Virus record (IMG/VR): IMGVR_UViG_3300008114_000252
Location: 1 to 32,813 of that record
Reading direction: 5' to 3' (one strand)
From: a virus
DNA length: 32,813 nt
In this document: positions 15,580 through 24,810 of the stretch, in pieces
Numbering within the stretch: position 1 is the first letter of the stretch
Layout: each line of letters opens with the position of its first letter
Program-made: the position numbers and the translations under genes
The notes under the pieces: model-generated
Databases searched by the model: none
What the model was told of the DNA's origin: nothing
The model's input: the letters and a program-made list of their open reading frames with translations, nothing else

Positions 15580-15992
15580 GAGTAGATCGTGGAAGCCACG
15601 CTCACCCAGTCAGCCACCGGAACGTCGGTGGTGAGGGAGAACGAGCCCGTGCCCGAGCCACCGATGATGCCACCAGCAGTGCTGATGGACGAACCGGAAC
15701 CGTTGAGCACGTTGACCTTCATTGAATCGCCAGAGCAAGAAGCGCTGACGTTGGAGTAGATGACGCCCGTGATCTTGTAATCACCGAGCGTGTCGTCCCA
15801 CACCGGGGTGCCAGGATCGATGTCGTATGTCGTGTCGCACACGGTGGGCGTGACCAGCCCGGAAGCGACAGCGCTAGACGAAAGCGTCAGCACCGCTGCA
15901 GTAGCGCCAGCCGCGATTGCAGCGACAGCGCCGACAATCGCACCAAACAGGACCGCCTTGCGGCGAGGAGTTGTGCTTTCGGGTGTTGCCAT
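15570..15992 (-). CDS. Membrane-anchored or secreted hypothetical protein
   Basis: A 140-residue protein starting at an ATG with GGGAGGGAC before it. The N terminus has PRRKAV followed by a long hydrophobic stretch (about residues 13-38, GAIVGAVAAIAAGATAAVL), a signal anchor or signal peptide with possible cleavage after AVA-S. The rest is beta-type, rich in Ser, Gly and Thr, with two cysteines (about residues 52 and 86) that could form a disulfide outside the cell. This layout resembles small surface or pilin-like secreted proteins. In a phage it might alter the infected cell surface (exclusion) or decorate the virion. I recognise no family. The tmRNA-like RNA follows six bases after its stop. 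Confidence 0.65.
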   Translation of the reverse strand: MATPESTTPRRKAVLFGAIVGAVAAIAAGATAAVLTLSSSAVASGLVTPTVCDTTYDIDPGTPVWDDTLGDYKITGVIYSNVSASCSGDSMKVNVLNGSGSSISTAGGIIGGSGTGSFSLTTDVPVADWVSVASTIYSAP

Positions 15993-16012
15993 TTATGTGT
16001 CCCTCCCAGGGT

Positions 16013-16105
16013 TCAGACGATGATAGCGATTGCTATCAAGCAGCCGATTGCTGCGCCTGCGAAGGCGCAGAACATGTACAGATAGAACCTGTCGTGACTT
16101 TTCAT
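16013..16105 (-). CDS. 30-residue single-pass membrane microprotein
   Basis: ATG at 16105, overlapping the stop of the 35-residue ORF as ATGA. The product has a short basic start (MKSHDRF) and then one hydrophobic span, YLYMFCAFAGAAIGCL followed by IAIAIIV, that runs to the C terminus. Such tiny membrane proteins in lytic operons can be lysis accessories or toxin-like. It is too short for a family call, but the clean membrane helix and the coupling support it. Confidence 0.5.
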   Translation of the reverse strand: MKSHDRFYLYMFCAFAGAAIGCLIAIAIIV

Positions 16106-16209
16106 TTGCCTGTGTGTGCGCGGTACCAGCGATAGTCGTTGGTGTCGCGCCTAGTGACCTGCAGGATCCGATCCCACTGGTGCTTCGGTTCAGTCTTCGT
16201 CGTCCACAT
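16102..16209 (-). CDS. 35-residue hypothetical microprotein
   Basis: ATG at 16209 with GGGAG about ten bases upstream; TGA overlaps the next ATG. Basic and tryptophan-rich (MWTTKTEPKHQWDRILQV, then RRDTNDYRWYRAHTGK). No family recognised. Support comes from the chained start-stop overlaps that fill this gap. Confidence 0.4.
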   Translation of the reverse strand: MWTTKTEPKHQWDRILQVTRRDTNDYRWYRAHTGK

Positions 16210-16236
16210 AGCCGAGATACTCCCAGATGTCGTCAT
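16186..16236 (-). CDS. 16-residue acidic micro-ORF
   Basis: ATG at 16236 overlaps the TGA of the 291-residue gene as ATGA. The peptide MDDDIWEYLGYVDDED is strongly acidic and ends inside the 35-residue ORF. It may simply be a coupling device that keeps ribosomes moving into the next gene; chance is also possible. Confidence 0.22.
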
Positions 16237-17108
16237 CCACTTCCCAACCCCTTGCTCCCTAGACTGTCTCGTCCGAGACCAGACGATCCAGAGAACCTGG
16301 CGCGTTCCTTAGACGCCAGGCCCTTCTTCTTCTCGGAAGCCTTAACCCCGCCCTCAAGGGCGAACTCGGAGTCGAGCGCTTCCTTATCTGTGAAGGTGCC
16401 ACCTTCGATGGCAGCCAACTGAGACAGCGTGTAAGACACCTCTCGGGCGTTAGCCAACTTCCCTGCCGCTGTCCCGTACGTGTATCCACGGGCAGCGATA
16501 GCGTCCGCTGACTGGGAGTCGATGGCGTACCCTGACTCTGCGCCAGCGCCGAGAATCCCGGCGCGGGCCTGGCGGGTTTCGAACTCGGACACAATCTTGG
16601 AACCCAAGTTCTCGGGGTCAAGCATGTAGGCGACCATGTCGCCGTCAGTCATCCCGTACTGGTTCCGCAGCGCCTCAACGACGCTGCGAGGGGCATTGCC
16701 GTTGATGTACGCCTGCGCCGCAGCGACACGCTGCGTTGCCTCAGACGGGTTGACATCATTTGTCATCAGCCTGCCGATGTAGTCGGTGGAGTAGAAGTCC
16801 TGGTAGGTGCTGCCCAGCGTGGAGATCGCGCTGCGATACTCACGCTCCGCCGCGATATACTCCGACTCTGAGATGCCCTGCTTGATGGAAGACAGATGCT
16901 CCATCCCAGGGAACCGCTTCTTGTAGGCGTCCGTGGATCGGATCTCTCGCGCAATCTGCGCCTCTGACACGTTGTTCGACCACTGGGTCACCATCCAGTC
17001 AGCCAGGTCGTTTCCGTCCTCGCCCAGGTACTCAATCAGCGCCTGCTTCAATGCGATAAAAGCGTCAGTCTGCTGGCGCGCAGGATCTGTTGTCGTCTCG
17101 TCAGCCAT
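16233..17108 (-). CDS. Internal virion-type structural protein (291 aa)
   Basis: A helical, soluble 291-residue protein with an acidic first half (LADWMVTQWSNNVSEAQIA) and a lysine/serine/glycine-rich basic tail (SEKKKGLASKERARF, ending in GLGRDSLGSKGLGSG). The motif order 'W-x-x-x-x-x-S-x-x-x-I-A-x-E-I-R-x-T-x-A-Y-K-K-R-F-P-G' recurs in internal or ejected proteins of actinobacteriophages that are encoded after the giant protein; this is recalled rather than searched. A role as a small ejection protein or inner-core part is inferred from position among similar helical genes. Confidence 0.6.
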   Translation of the reverse strand: MADETTTDPARQQTDAFIALKQALIEYLGEDGNDLADWMVTQWSNNVSEAQIAREIRSTDAYKKRFPGMEHLSSIKQGISESEYIAAEREYRSAISTLGSTYQDFYSTDYIGRLMTNDVNPSEATQRVAAAQAYINGNAPRSVVEALRNQYGMTDGDMVAYMLDPENLGSKIVSEFETRQARAGILGAGAESGYAIDSQSADAIAARGYTYGTAAGKLANAREVSYTLSQLAAIEGGTFTDKEALDSEFALEGGVKASEKKKGLASKERARFSGSSGLGRDSLGSKGLGSG

Positions 17109-17111
17109 GCA

Positions 17112-18026
17112 TCACCCCAGGAATCCGAAAGACTTAAGCAGATAGTTGGCAGTATTCTGCGCCGTCTCGTTGGCGTTCTTCGTGTAACGCCAGCGAGAAT
17201 CCTGGTCGAGGACATTGATATCCGTCTCGGGGATCTCAAGAACCTCCGACATCATCGAGATGTAGCCTTGGGCGTAATCCTGAAGGTCCTTGCCCTCGGC
17301 GAGCATCTTGTCCGCGTACGACGGGTAGCGGCTCGCCGCCTGGCGACGCACATAATCCTGAGCGTCCGTGATCTTCGAGTCCCCGGCGACAAGGGATCTC
17401 ACCGTCTTGCCAACCCAGTCTTTCCAGGTCTGCGAGTTGACGTCGAAACCGTTCCTAGCCAGCGAAGACAGCAACTCCTGCTCAGCCTCACCAGCCGACC
17501 CAAGGAAACCGTCATCGGGGTCGTTCTTGATCTTCTTCGCAAGCCAGTCGTTGTATGCCGACTGGCGCTCAGGCGCATTGAACCCGAGACGAACATACTT
17601 CTCCGACAGTTCACGGGCCTTCTTCTCCGACAACTGCAAGCCCAGGTTCGCGGCGTCGTCACGGATCTTCGCCGCGTAACCCTTCTTAGCCTCCTGGTAA
17701 GCCAGCGGCTTCGTCTGCTTAAGCGCCTCAGCCTTAAGCCACGACTCGGTGTGGTTCTGGTAGAAGTTCGTGTCCTTGAACTTGGCGATGAACCTGGTGG
17801 CAGTCCAGCCTTCCTTGATGGCCTCTTTGAAGATGTCCTTCAACTTGTCGTTGGAGTAGATGAGGTCAGCAGCCCAACCATACTCGGAAGCCATGAGGTC
17901 GGCTTCCAGTTTGTCCCTGCTGTCCTCCTTCTCCTCCTGCTTCTGCTTCTCGTACTTCTTCTCCTCGGCCTTGGAGACAGTCCCGTCCTTATCCAAGTCC
18001 TTCTTGTCGAACTTCTCCTCGGCCAT
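17112..18026 (-). CDS. Internal virion-type protein with N-terminal EF-hand loop
   Basis: A 304-residue charged helical protein. It opens with a perfect EF-hand calcium loop at residues 10-21 (DLDKDGTVSKAE), then a lysine/glutamate-rich coiled coil (KKYEKQKQEEKEDSRDKLE). The rest has modules of the type AADLIYSNDKLKDIFKEAI, EGWTATRFIAKFKDTNFYQN, WLKAEALKQTKP, which I associate with structural proteins of actinobacterial phages. It starts in a TGATG overlap with the upstream 269-residue gene. It is probably part of the ejected or inner-core set with the giant protein. Calcium could act as a folding or release switch, but this is inference. Confidence 0.65.
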   Translation of the reverse strand: MAEEKFDKKDLDKDGTVSKAEEKKYEKQKQEEKEDSRDKLEADLMASEYGWAADLIYSNDKLKDIFKEAIKEGWTATRFIAKFKDTNFYQNHTESWLKAEALKQTKPLAYQEAKKGYAAKIRDDAANLGLQLSEKKARELSEKYVRLGFNAPERQSAYNDWLAKKIKNDPDDGFLGSAGEAEQELLSSLARNGFDVNSQTWKDWVGKTVRSLVAGDSKITDAQDYVRRQAASRYPSYADKMLAEGKDLQDYAQGYISMMSEVLEIPETDINVLDQDSRWRYTKNANETAQNTANYLLKSFGFLG

Positions 18027-18835
18027 CAGATGCTCACCGGGTCATCAAGGGCAGCCATGAACGCGTCCATGAGGGAAGTCGCAGCCGTGTACTCGGCGTA
18101 ATCCTCACGCGAGGTCACATAGTCCTCAGTGATCTGAGTGGGACTGGTGCCACCAGTGGTGGACACCGTGCTCCCGGAAGAAGTTGTCACAATCGGGTTC
18201 GCCTTCTCTTCCTTGTTCAGAGAAGTCAGGAACTCCTTGAACTCGTCATCAGTTGCTCGCCTGCCCAGCAAGTTAGACATGGCAGCGTTCACCAACTGCT
18301 TCGCCGAATCCGGGTCGGTGAGCCGGTACTGGATGGTGGTGGACGAACCACCACCACCGCCGCCACCACCGCCACCGCCACCGGGGCCACTGGCACCCAT
18401 CGCGGACTGGCCGTCCAGCAGGCCAGTGATCATTGACCAGGCCGTAGGCCCGCTCGGGTTAGAACTCGCCATCTGAACCGCGTCATTAATGAGCGACATC
18501 CCGTACGACATGTTCTTCACCGGGTAGCCGTAGTACGCGGAAGCGGCAGCCATCACTGTCGCCTGCGTGCTAGGGCTATTCATGAAGGCAGACTGCATCG
18601 AGCCAAGGCTGTTAGCCGTGGCACCAGTGTAAGAGGAAGGAATCCCCGAGTAGCCGCCAACGTGATACTGGACTGCGGGGCGTACAGGCATGCGGTTGTA
18701 TGCCTCGTACGCCGGGACGGGAGGATTGTAAGTGTTGTTGCCATTGCCCACCGAGGTGCTCCCGCTGGTGCTCCCGCCGGAGGCACGTGTTGCGGCAGCC
18801 TTCTTCACCGCTTCCCAATCAATTCCACCTGCCAT
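18026..18835 (-). CDS. Low-complexity virion protein with poly-glycine linker
   Basis: A 269-residue protein of Ser/Gly/Tyr-rich character at its N terminus (GGSTSGSTSVGNGNNTYNPP), a run of about twelve glycines in the middle, then a helical domain with TDPDSAKQLVNAAMSNLLGR and ATDDEFKEFLTSLNKEEKAN, a motif series seen in the same phage neighbourhood of related genomes as I recall them. The glycine run is a flexible linker; in DNA it is a ggt/ggc tract near 18347-18386. Its start is next to the end of the giant gene. Likely a component of the internal or tail-tip complex; function unknown. Confidence 0.65.
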   Translation of the reverse strand: MAGGIDWEAVKKAAATRASGGSTSGSTSVGNGNNTYNPPVPAYEAYNRMPVRPAVQYHVGGYSGIPSSYTGATANSLGSMQSAFMNSPSTQATVMAAASAYYGYPVKNMSYGMSLINDAVQMASSNPSGPTAWSMITGLLDGQSAMGASGPGGGGGGGGGGGGSSTTIQYRLTDPDSAKQLVNAAMSNLLGRRATDDEFKEFLTSLNKEEKANPIVTTSSGSTVSTTGGTSPTQITEDYVTSREDYAEYTAATSLMDAFMAALDDPVSI

Positions 18836-21800
18836 TACCGTGGCACCTCCAGATTAGTCTCATGTACAGGTAGGAGCGCATCCCGAGCGAAGTAGCGATC
18901 CCACATGTTCAGCCAAGCCACATCCATGCGCGGGTCCGTGAGCGGGATAACAACCAACTCGACCCAAGAGGTCTTCAAGTCTTCGTTCGATACCGCGTCG
19001 ATCTGGTCGGAACCACCGTTCGCCTTGCGCTCCGCGAGCGCCTCAACGAAAATCTCCCGAGCCGTCATGTAGTCACCCAGGGCCGCAATATGCGGATCGT
19101 TTCCATGCTTTGACATGAACTCCTGGTTGTTCAGGATCGTCAACGCAGCCATCACTTCGTCACGGGCACCGTTGCGATCCTGCTGATCGAAGTCCACACC
19201 CCACGCCGGGTACTCCTTGCGGATGTCCACAATGGTCTGCTGCCTGAGGGCCAGCAGATCCGGATCGGACTGGTACTTATCCGGCTCCAGTCCCCGGTCG
19301 ATTGCCGCAGATGAGATGATCTCCTCCAACTGGTTGAAGGCCCGCCATCCGAGATCCCGCTGCGAGGCATCCTCGGCAGCGGACCCCGACAGGATCGACG
19401 AGTTGGATGGACCGCCACGGAGGAACCTCCCGGACGCGCCCTCCACGGGCGTGTTCAACTGGGCCCGGTAGATGATGTCGCTGTACTCCTCGCCAATCGA
19501 GTAAGAGTTAGTTAGCATGGCAAGCATCTGACCGTTCTCCCCAATGCGGGCAAGGTCGCCAGCGAGCCCCTTGTTCTCCTCGTAAATTTCCATCGCCGAG
19601 GCAGTCGGGGCAACCCCCGACGCCTTCGAACCGGACAGGGACTTCGTGTAACGGAAGAAGTCCTCACCGTACAACTGCAGGAACTCGCTGTCGGCCTGTG
19701 ATACCCCATCGGGATTCACAGAGCCGTCCGGGAGCAGACGGTACTTCTCGTCCAGACGCTTCGACTCGCGAATGTAGAACGCGAACGGTGACTGCGGCAT
19801 CACCGCAGTTGGCATAATCATTGCGGCGCCAGCCCTCAGGCTGTACATGGCTCGCGCAGAGTCGACGGCTTCCTGGAAGTCCGGAGCATCGCCTTGCCGG
19901 TCATTAAGGTCCCAGTTCGTGAGCATCGTGCGGTAGATCTCATCCGCAGTGGCAACGAACTCAGCCGACGACTCGCCACGCTGGCGCGTGAACACGCGCT
20001 TAGCAGCAGCAGGAAGAACAGCCTCCGCCGTCAGGTCGATCAGGTCCTTCTCCTTGGACTGCACCCCGAACGGGAGCAGCCCAGTGGCAACCACATCGCC
20101 AATGGGGATCCCCCATGCTTCCCACTGCTTGATCGTGTCCGCAAGCACCGGCTTGTAGTTCACGATCATCGACAGGGGGACAGCCACGATCGGGTCGACA
20201 CCGGGCAGCCACGGGTACTCGCCAGGAAGGATCACATTCAGTGACCCCTTCGGGATCAAGGACTCGCCAAACAGGTTCCCGACACCGGGGATCTGCTTGG
20301 TGAAAGGCACCATCAGCCAGCCACCACCGGGGGAGAACAGGTGCTTCGGCAGGCTCGTGATAGCCGAGCCGCCAGCCTCCTTGTCGACAGGCTTCATGTC
20401 CTCGTCCAGCGCCCAACCTGACTGGTTGATGCCCTGCCAGAACTGTGCGTACCTCACTGCAGTGATCGGCTTGTTGTAGAACGTCTTCGCCCAGAACTTC
20501 ATGGACGACTCCCACGCGGGGAAGAACGGCACAACGAAACGCAGCGCATACGCTGGCGTAGACAAGCGGTTCACCGTGTACAGGGTTTCCCTGGTTTCGC
20601 GCAGCGCATGAGCATGCGACTGCTTACGCAAGTTGAACATGACGTCATCAGTGAGAGTCACGGCATCATCCATGCCGTCCAACTGGCGAGTCATCTCCTC
20701 CATGAACCTGGCCCGATAGAACGGGTGGCGAACCACATTGTTCTCAGGGATCGTACCGAGACCCTTCATCATCCCGGAAGTGAATCTCTGCCAGGTGTTC
20801 TGCTGATCGACCCAATCCAACTGGGTCAGTTCAGGCATCTCACGCCAAGACAGGTACGCCTGGAGACGGTCAGCGGTAACATCGTTATCGCCAACAAACT
20901 TCTGAAGTTCCTTGTCCGGGATGAACTGGTCCAGTCGAGTTCGGCGTTCCGCAATCGCCTCGTCAACACCTCCCGCAGCAGTGTCCCTGCGGAGCGCGTT
21001 AGTCTCCTGCGAGTTGGTGCGCAGCCACTTGGCGATGTCCTCGTCGGACTCGCCACGCATCATGCGCAACATGATGGCGTCATTGCGGAACAGGGTGTTC
21101 ACATCTTCGGCGAGCGCTGACCAGTACAGGCGCTCACCGGGCTTGTAGGGCACCCGCGCCGAAGTGCGGCGCAAGCCAACAGTCGCATCGTTGGTGTAGC
21201 CCATCAAGTCACGGGCAACCGTCATGTCAGACGAGGAACGTGCCCGTGCCAGATTGCCGTACGCAGTGGTCGGATCGAACGGGTCAGCGATCACAGTACC
21301 CTTGGCTGCAGCGTTCCTGCCATTGTAGGTCTGCCGCTTCTCCTGCCACGCCTGACCCACGCTGCCGGAGTTCCCCATGCGGCGCTTCACCGACTGCTTG
21401 CCCATGCTCTTCAACGCTTCGGAGCGAGCCAGCATGGCGTTATCCAGGTCGGCAACTGCATTGGAGTAACGCCTAGCCTTCTTGCCAAGGTCATCCAGTC
21501 TTGTTTGCAACCCATTATACGTGTCGTTGTTCGACAGGATCTGGTACGCCTGCGCCTTCGCTACGTCGCCACCAGCCAGTTCCATGTAGTCCTGGGTGGC
21601 TTCCTTCGAGGACAGCAGTTCGCTCTTCGTCAAGTAGACAGGCTGATCGTTGGCACCGTTCACGATCAAGTGAGTACGGTTACCGTCCTCCATCCACTGG
21701 ATCAACTTCAGTCTTTCGGTTGTGTCGAACCTGGCTGCACCCTCAGCGGAAGGTGCAGCAGACTTCGTGCGGATATTGAACCCCGCCTGGACGTTGCCAA

Positions 21801-24800
21801 GTTCGCCGGAGTCACCACCCAGTTTAGCCGTGCGAAGATCCATGACCTGCTGGCTGTTGACCGCAGCCTCATCAATGTAGGTAGGCACGGCAGTGTCGGT
21901 GATTGTGCGCAGGTTGCCCTGGGCACTGGAAGGATCATGCAGGTAGATGACGTCGTAACCCTCAGCGGTGTACTTGTTCGGTACGACAATCTTCCCGTAA
22001 CCCAGATCCTTGGCGGCGCGGACAATCCGCTGCACACCAATCCAGTCCGCTACACCCGCAGGACCATCCCCACCCTGAGTGAACGCAGCCAATGTGGAGG
22101 CATCGTACTCGTCGGCGGCATCGTAGCCGCCGATCTCGTTCATCTTCACCTGATCGTCGTACACCTTATTCCATGCACGCTGCACGCGCACGGCAGCGTC
22201 ATACGCAGGCTGCACCTCAGTGACCTCGGCGACATTCGGCGAGATGTACCACACGTGAACGGGATGCTCTTCAACCTCGCCACCGACGCGACCGCCACCC
22301 TTGTGACGGACACCAAGCAGACCCTGGTCGGTGATCGTGTCAACCCACTGCTTCTGCGCCCACGCCAAAGTGGCGGCAGCCTCAGTCTTTGAGTCGGCAG
22401 CCAGAGTGGGGGCGACCTTGCGGACCTCATCAAGGTCCGCGTTCTCCGCCAGGTGAGCCCACAACTGCTTCATCATGAAAGCGTTATCGAACTCGATGAA
22501 CTTGCCTTCGGCAATAAGTTCCTGGTAGCGACGGTTGGCGCGATCATAGAAATCTTCAAGCATTTCGTCAGCGTCGAAACGCTGCGTCAAGCCGGACTTC
22601 TCAAACACGGCCATCAGCAGTTCGTCTTGCGCCCTATGCGCGGCGACGGCCTTACTGTTCCCGAACGCCTCTGCAGGGTCGAAAGGCTCACCGAAAGCGG
22701 GAGCATCAAGGTCAAAGAAATCGTCCGGCGAGGACGGCTCAAGGACATACATGCGTGGGCCAGGAGCAGACGGGTCATCCGCAGCCGTAATGATTGGGCG
22801 ATTGAACAGGTTGCGCTGATCCTCCAGACCCTGCTGCCAGCCATAGACACGCTCACCAACAACATACCCGCCACCAGCAACCTGGGGCGAACCCGAAGAA
22901 TACGGCGCACCCACGCCCATCAGGTTACCCACGTTGTCTTCGTTGTCGTAACGCATCTCATCGAACTGCCCATTAGGCAGTTCTGAACCACCCATGAACA
23001 TCGAAATATCGCCAGGCTCATCAACCACCTGGTAGTCCGAATAATCCATGTCCCACACGAAATGCTTGATCTCTTCGGCCTCATCGATAAGTTCAGCGGC
23101 GCGCTCATCGATGTATGCCTTGTTCGCTGTGAGGATCTGGCGCAACTGGCCCGACTTGATCAGCGCACCAGATTCCTCCAACGCGGCAGCGATCTTAGGA
23201 TCAAGTCCCTTAGCGGACAGGCGCCCGTACACGGCGCGAGCAAGAACATCGTCGTCATTCATCATGACGACCAGGCCACGCAGATCCTTGGCGATAGTTT
23301 CCATGTCATCGGATGCGGTCAGCCCAGAATCGAACAGGTCGTTGTGCAGGGCAGCAGTGGAATCAGCCCACTGCTGCATGTCTGGACGCACCGTCCAGTC
23401 AATGCTCACTACCTTGCCCGCTTCGTCAACCTCCGCCATACCATCAGCGAAGTTCGACATGAGCGCACCATCCAGCGTGCGCGGATCGGTGCCCTCGTAG
23501 AGGGAGAAGCGCCCAGGCTTCTTGAGGGCGACATTGCGGAAGTCGGCGAAGCGCCAAGCCGTATCGTAGTAAGCGGTCTTCAATGGGGTGGCAAGGTCAA
23601 GGGTCTTTCCGTACACGACCGAGCGCACTGCCTTAACAGGCGTGCCCTTAGGCAGCACAACCACCCGGTCGAGGAAACCGCGAGACGCCTTGTCAGGGTT
23701 CTTCGCGATATTGTCGATGAGGGCGGAGACATCGCGGATACGCGAATAGGTTCCGTCCTCATTGGCGTATGCCAAGTAGTTGCCGTCGCTCAGGAACGAC
23801 TTCGCTGCACGCTTACGGTCATACAGCCACAGTCGGGTAGCAGCATCAAGGTTGCCTTCGTTGACGGCAGCCTCGTAGGCTGCCTGCTCGCGAGGCTTAA
23901 GGAAAGAGCCGACCGGCCTATCGAAAGCGTTGTCGAAGGTGTCGCCAACTACTTCCATGGCGTCTTCGTCTTGACGCATGCCGCGCTTAGCGACCTGCTC
24001 CACGGTCATTACGCGACCGTCAGGGCCACGACCGAACCGGGCCATGTCCTCGCCAGTGCGAGAACCCACAGCCATCCAGCCCGCATCGAACTTGCGGGCA
24101 TGGATCGGGTCGAGCACCAGTTGGTCCACGTGTCCCTGCCGGAACACAATGTCCTCGCCGATGCGCCCAGACGCCTCGCCTAGGATCGAGTCCCACTCGG
24201 TTGACTCTCCGACCTTCCATTCGACAGTGCGCTGATACACCACTGCCGCCTCGGCGGCGCGCTTTTCTACCTCAACCTGCCTCTTAGTCTTATCAACGTC
24301 GGCTAGGGTTTCGTCCAACTTCCTCTGCTGGACGGCGCGCGAATTGTAGTCACGCGCCTGCTCGCGGCGAAGAGTCTTCATCGAGGGCTTTCCAGTGGTT
24401 GCACGGGCAACCGCCGAGAAGCCACGCCTTGCAGTGTCAGCGATATTGAAGGCAGTGTTGCCGATGCCGATAGCGGTGTGGCCCACCGCTGCGGCGTAGT
24501 CCGCGTTAGCGAGATCCCCGTAGGCAGCCATGATGCGCAGCCCGCCCTCAGCGAGGTTGCGCTGCGTGTAACCCAAGCGCATCAGAGCGAGAGGGCGCCA
24601 GAACTGATCAAAGTTGCGGAGGAAGGTCTGCACTTGGCGACGGCCAGGGCGAAGAGCGCCCTGCTTGCGCGCCCAATCCTTCCCGGCGCGAGGAATGCCC
24701 TGCCCCCTGAACATCAAGTCGATCATCCCGAAGTCCAGGACAGGGAACGACTCGCCAAGTTCAGACTGCAGAAGATCATCAACGGCGACCAGCATGTCGC

Positions 24801-24810
24801 CGTCCTTCAA
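18835..24810 (-). CDS. Giant internal/ejection virion protein, C-terminal part (frame broken upstream)
   Basis: An open frame of 1,991 codons, nominally from a TTG inside a duplicated segment, with no ribosome site; it is best read as the continuation of the gene upstream. Helical and hydrophobic regions are mixed. One early segment reads LRNFDQFWRPLALMRLGYTQ then RNLAEGGLRIMA, which I connect with very large virion proteins of actinobacteriophages. A membrane-prone zone (about residues 1,440-1,560: LRFVVPFFPAWESSMKFWAK, GGGWLMVPFTKQIPG, VDPIVAVPLSMIVNY) could help form a channel through the cell envelope. I see no RNA-polymerase motifs of the N4 type and no clear enzyme. It probably enters the host with the DNA. 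Joined to the upstream part, the protein would be about 2,700 residues. Confidence 0.7.
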   Translation of the reverse strand: MKDGDMLVAVDDLLQSELGESFPVLDFGMIDLMFRGQGIPRAGKDWARKQGALRPGRRQVQTFLRNFDQFWRPLALMRLGYTQRNLAEGGLRIMAAYGDLANADYAAAVGHTAIGIGNTAFNIADTARRGFSAVARATTGKPSMKTLRREQARDYNSRAVQQRKLDETLADVDKTKRQVEVEKRAAEAAVVYQRTVEWKVGESTEWDSILGEASGRIGEDIVFRQGHVDQLVLDPIHARKFDAGWMAVGSRTGEDMARFGRGPDGRVMTVEQVAKRGMRQDEDAMEVVGDTFDNAFDRPVGSFLKPREQAAYEAAVNEGNLDAATRLWLYDRKRAAKSFLSDGNYLAYANEDGTYSRIRDVSALIDNIAKNPDKASRGFLDRVVVLPKGTPVKAVRSVVYGKTLDLATPLKTAYYDTAWRFADFRNVALKKPGRFSLYEGTDPRTLDGALMSNFADGMAEVDEAGKVVSIDWTVRPDMQQWADSTAALHNDLFDSGLTASDDMETIAKDLRGLVVMMNDDDVLARAVYGRLSAKGLDPKIAAALEESGALIKSGQLRQILTANKAYIDERAAELIDEAEEIKHFVWDMDYSDYQVVDEPGDISMFMGGSELPNGQFDEMRYDNEDNVGNLMGVGAPYSSGSPQVAGGGYVVGERVYGWQQGLEDQRNLFNRPIITAADDPSAPGPRMYVLEPSSPDDFFDLDAPAFGEPFDPAEAFGNSKAVAAHRAQDELLMAVFEKSGLTQRFDADEMLEDFYDRANRRYQELIAEGKFIEFDNAFMMKQLWAHLAENADLDEVRKVAPTLAADSKTEAAATLAWAQKQWVDTITDQGLLGVRHKGGGRVGGEVEEHPVHVWYISPNVAEVTEVQPAYDAAVRVQRAWNKVYDDQVKMNEIGGYDAADEYDASTLAAFTQGGDGPAGVADWIGVQRIVRAAKDLGYGKIVVPNKYTAEGYDVIYLHDPSSAQGNLRTITDTAVPTYIDEAAVNSQQVMDLRTAKLGGDSGELGNVQAGFNIRTKSAAPSAEGAARFDTTERLKLIQWMEDGNRTHLIVNGANDQPVYLTKSELLSSKEATQDYMELAGGDVAKAQAYQILSNNDTYNGLQTRLDDLGKKARRYSNAVADLDNAMLARSEALKSMGKQSVKRRMGNSGSVGQAWQEKRQTYNGRNAAAKGTVIADPFDPTTAYGNLARARSSSDMTVARDLMGYTNDATVGLRRTSARVPYKPGERLYWSALAEDVNTLFRNDAIMLRMMRGESDEDIAKWLRTNSQETNALRRDTAAGGVDEAIAERRTRLDQFIPDKELQKFVGDNDVTADRLQAYLSWREMPELTQLDWVDQQNTWQRFTSGMMKGLGTIPENNVVRHPFYRARFMEEMTRQLDGMDDAVTLTDDVMFNLRKQSHAHALRETRETLYTVNRLSTPAYALRFVVPFFPAWESSMKFWAKTFYNKPITAVRYAQFWQGINQSGWALDEDMKPVDKEAGGSAITSLPKHLFSPGGGWLMVPFTKQIPGVGNLFGESLIPKGSLNVILPGEYPWLPGVDPIVAVPLSMIVNYKPVLADTIKQWEAWGIPIGDVVATGLLPFGVQSKEKDLIDLTAEAVLPAAAKRVFTRQRGESSAEFVATADEIYRTMLTNWDLNDRQGDAPDFQEAVDSARAMYSLRAGAAMIMPTAVMPQSPFAFYIRESKRLDEKYRLLPDGSVNPDGVSQADSEFLQLYGEDFFRYTKSLSGSKASGVAPTASAMEIYEENKGLAGDLARIGENGQMLAMLTNSYSIGEEYSDIIYRAQLNTPVEGASGRFLRGGPSNSSILSGSAAEDASQRDLGWRAFNQLEEIISSAAIDRGLEPDKYQSDPDLLALRQQTIVDIRKEYPAWGVDFDQQDRNGARDEVMAALTILNNQEFMSKHGNDPHIAALGDYMTAREIFVEALAERKANGGSDQIDAVSNEDLKTSWVELVVIPLTDPRMDVAWLNMWDRYFARDALLPVHETNLEVPR

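Noticed and set aside
23062-24183. 373-codon plus-strand ORF
   Set aside because: Antisense shadow of the giant virion gene; no domain recognised and no ribosome site.
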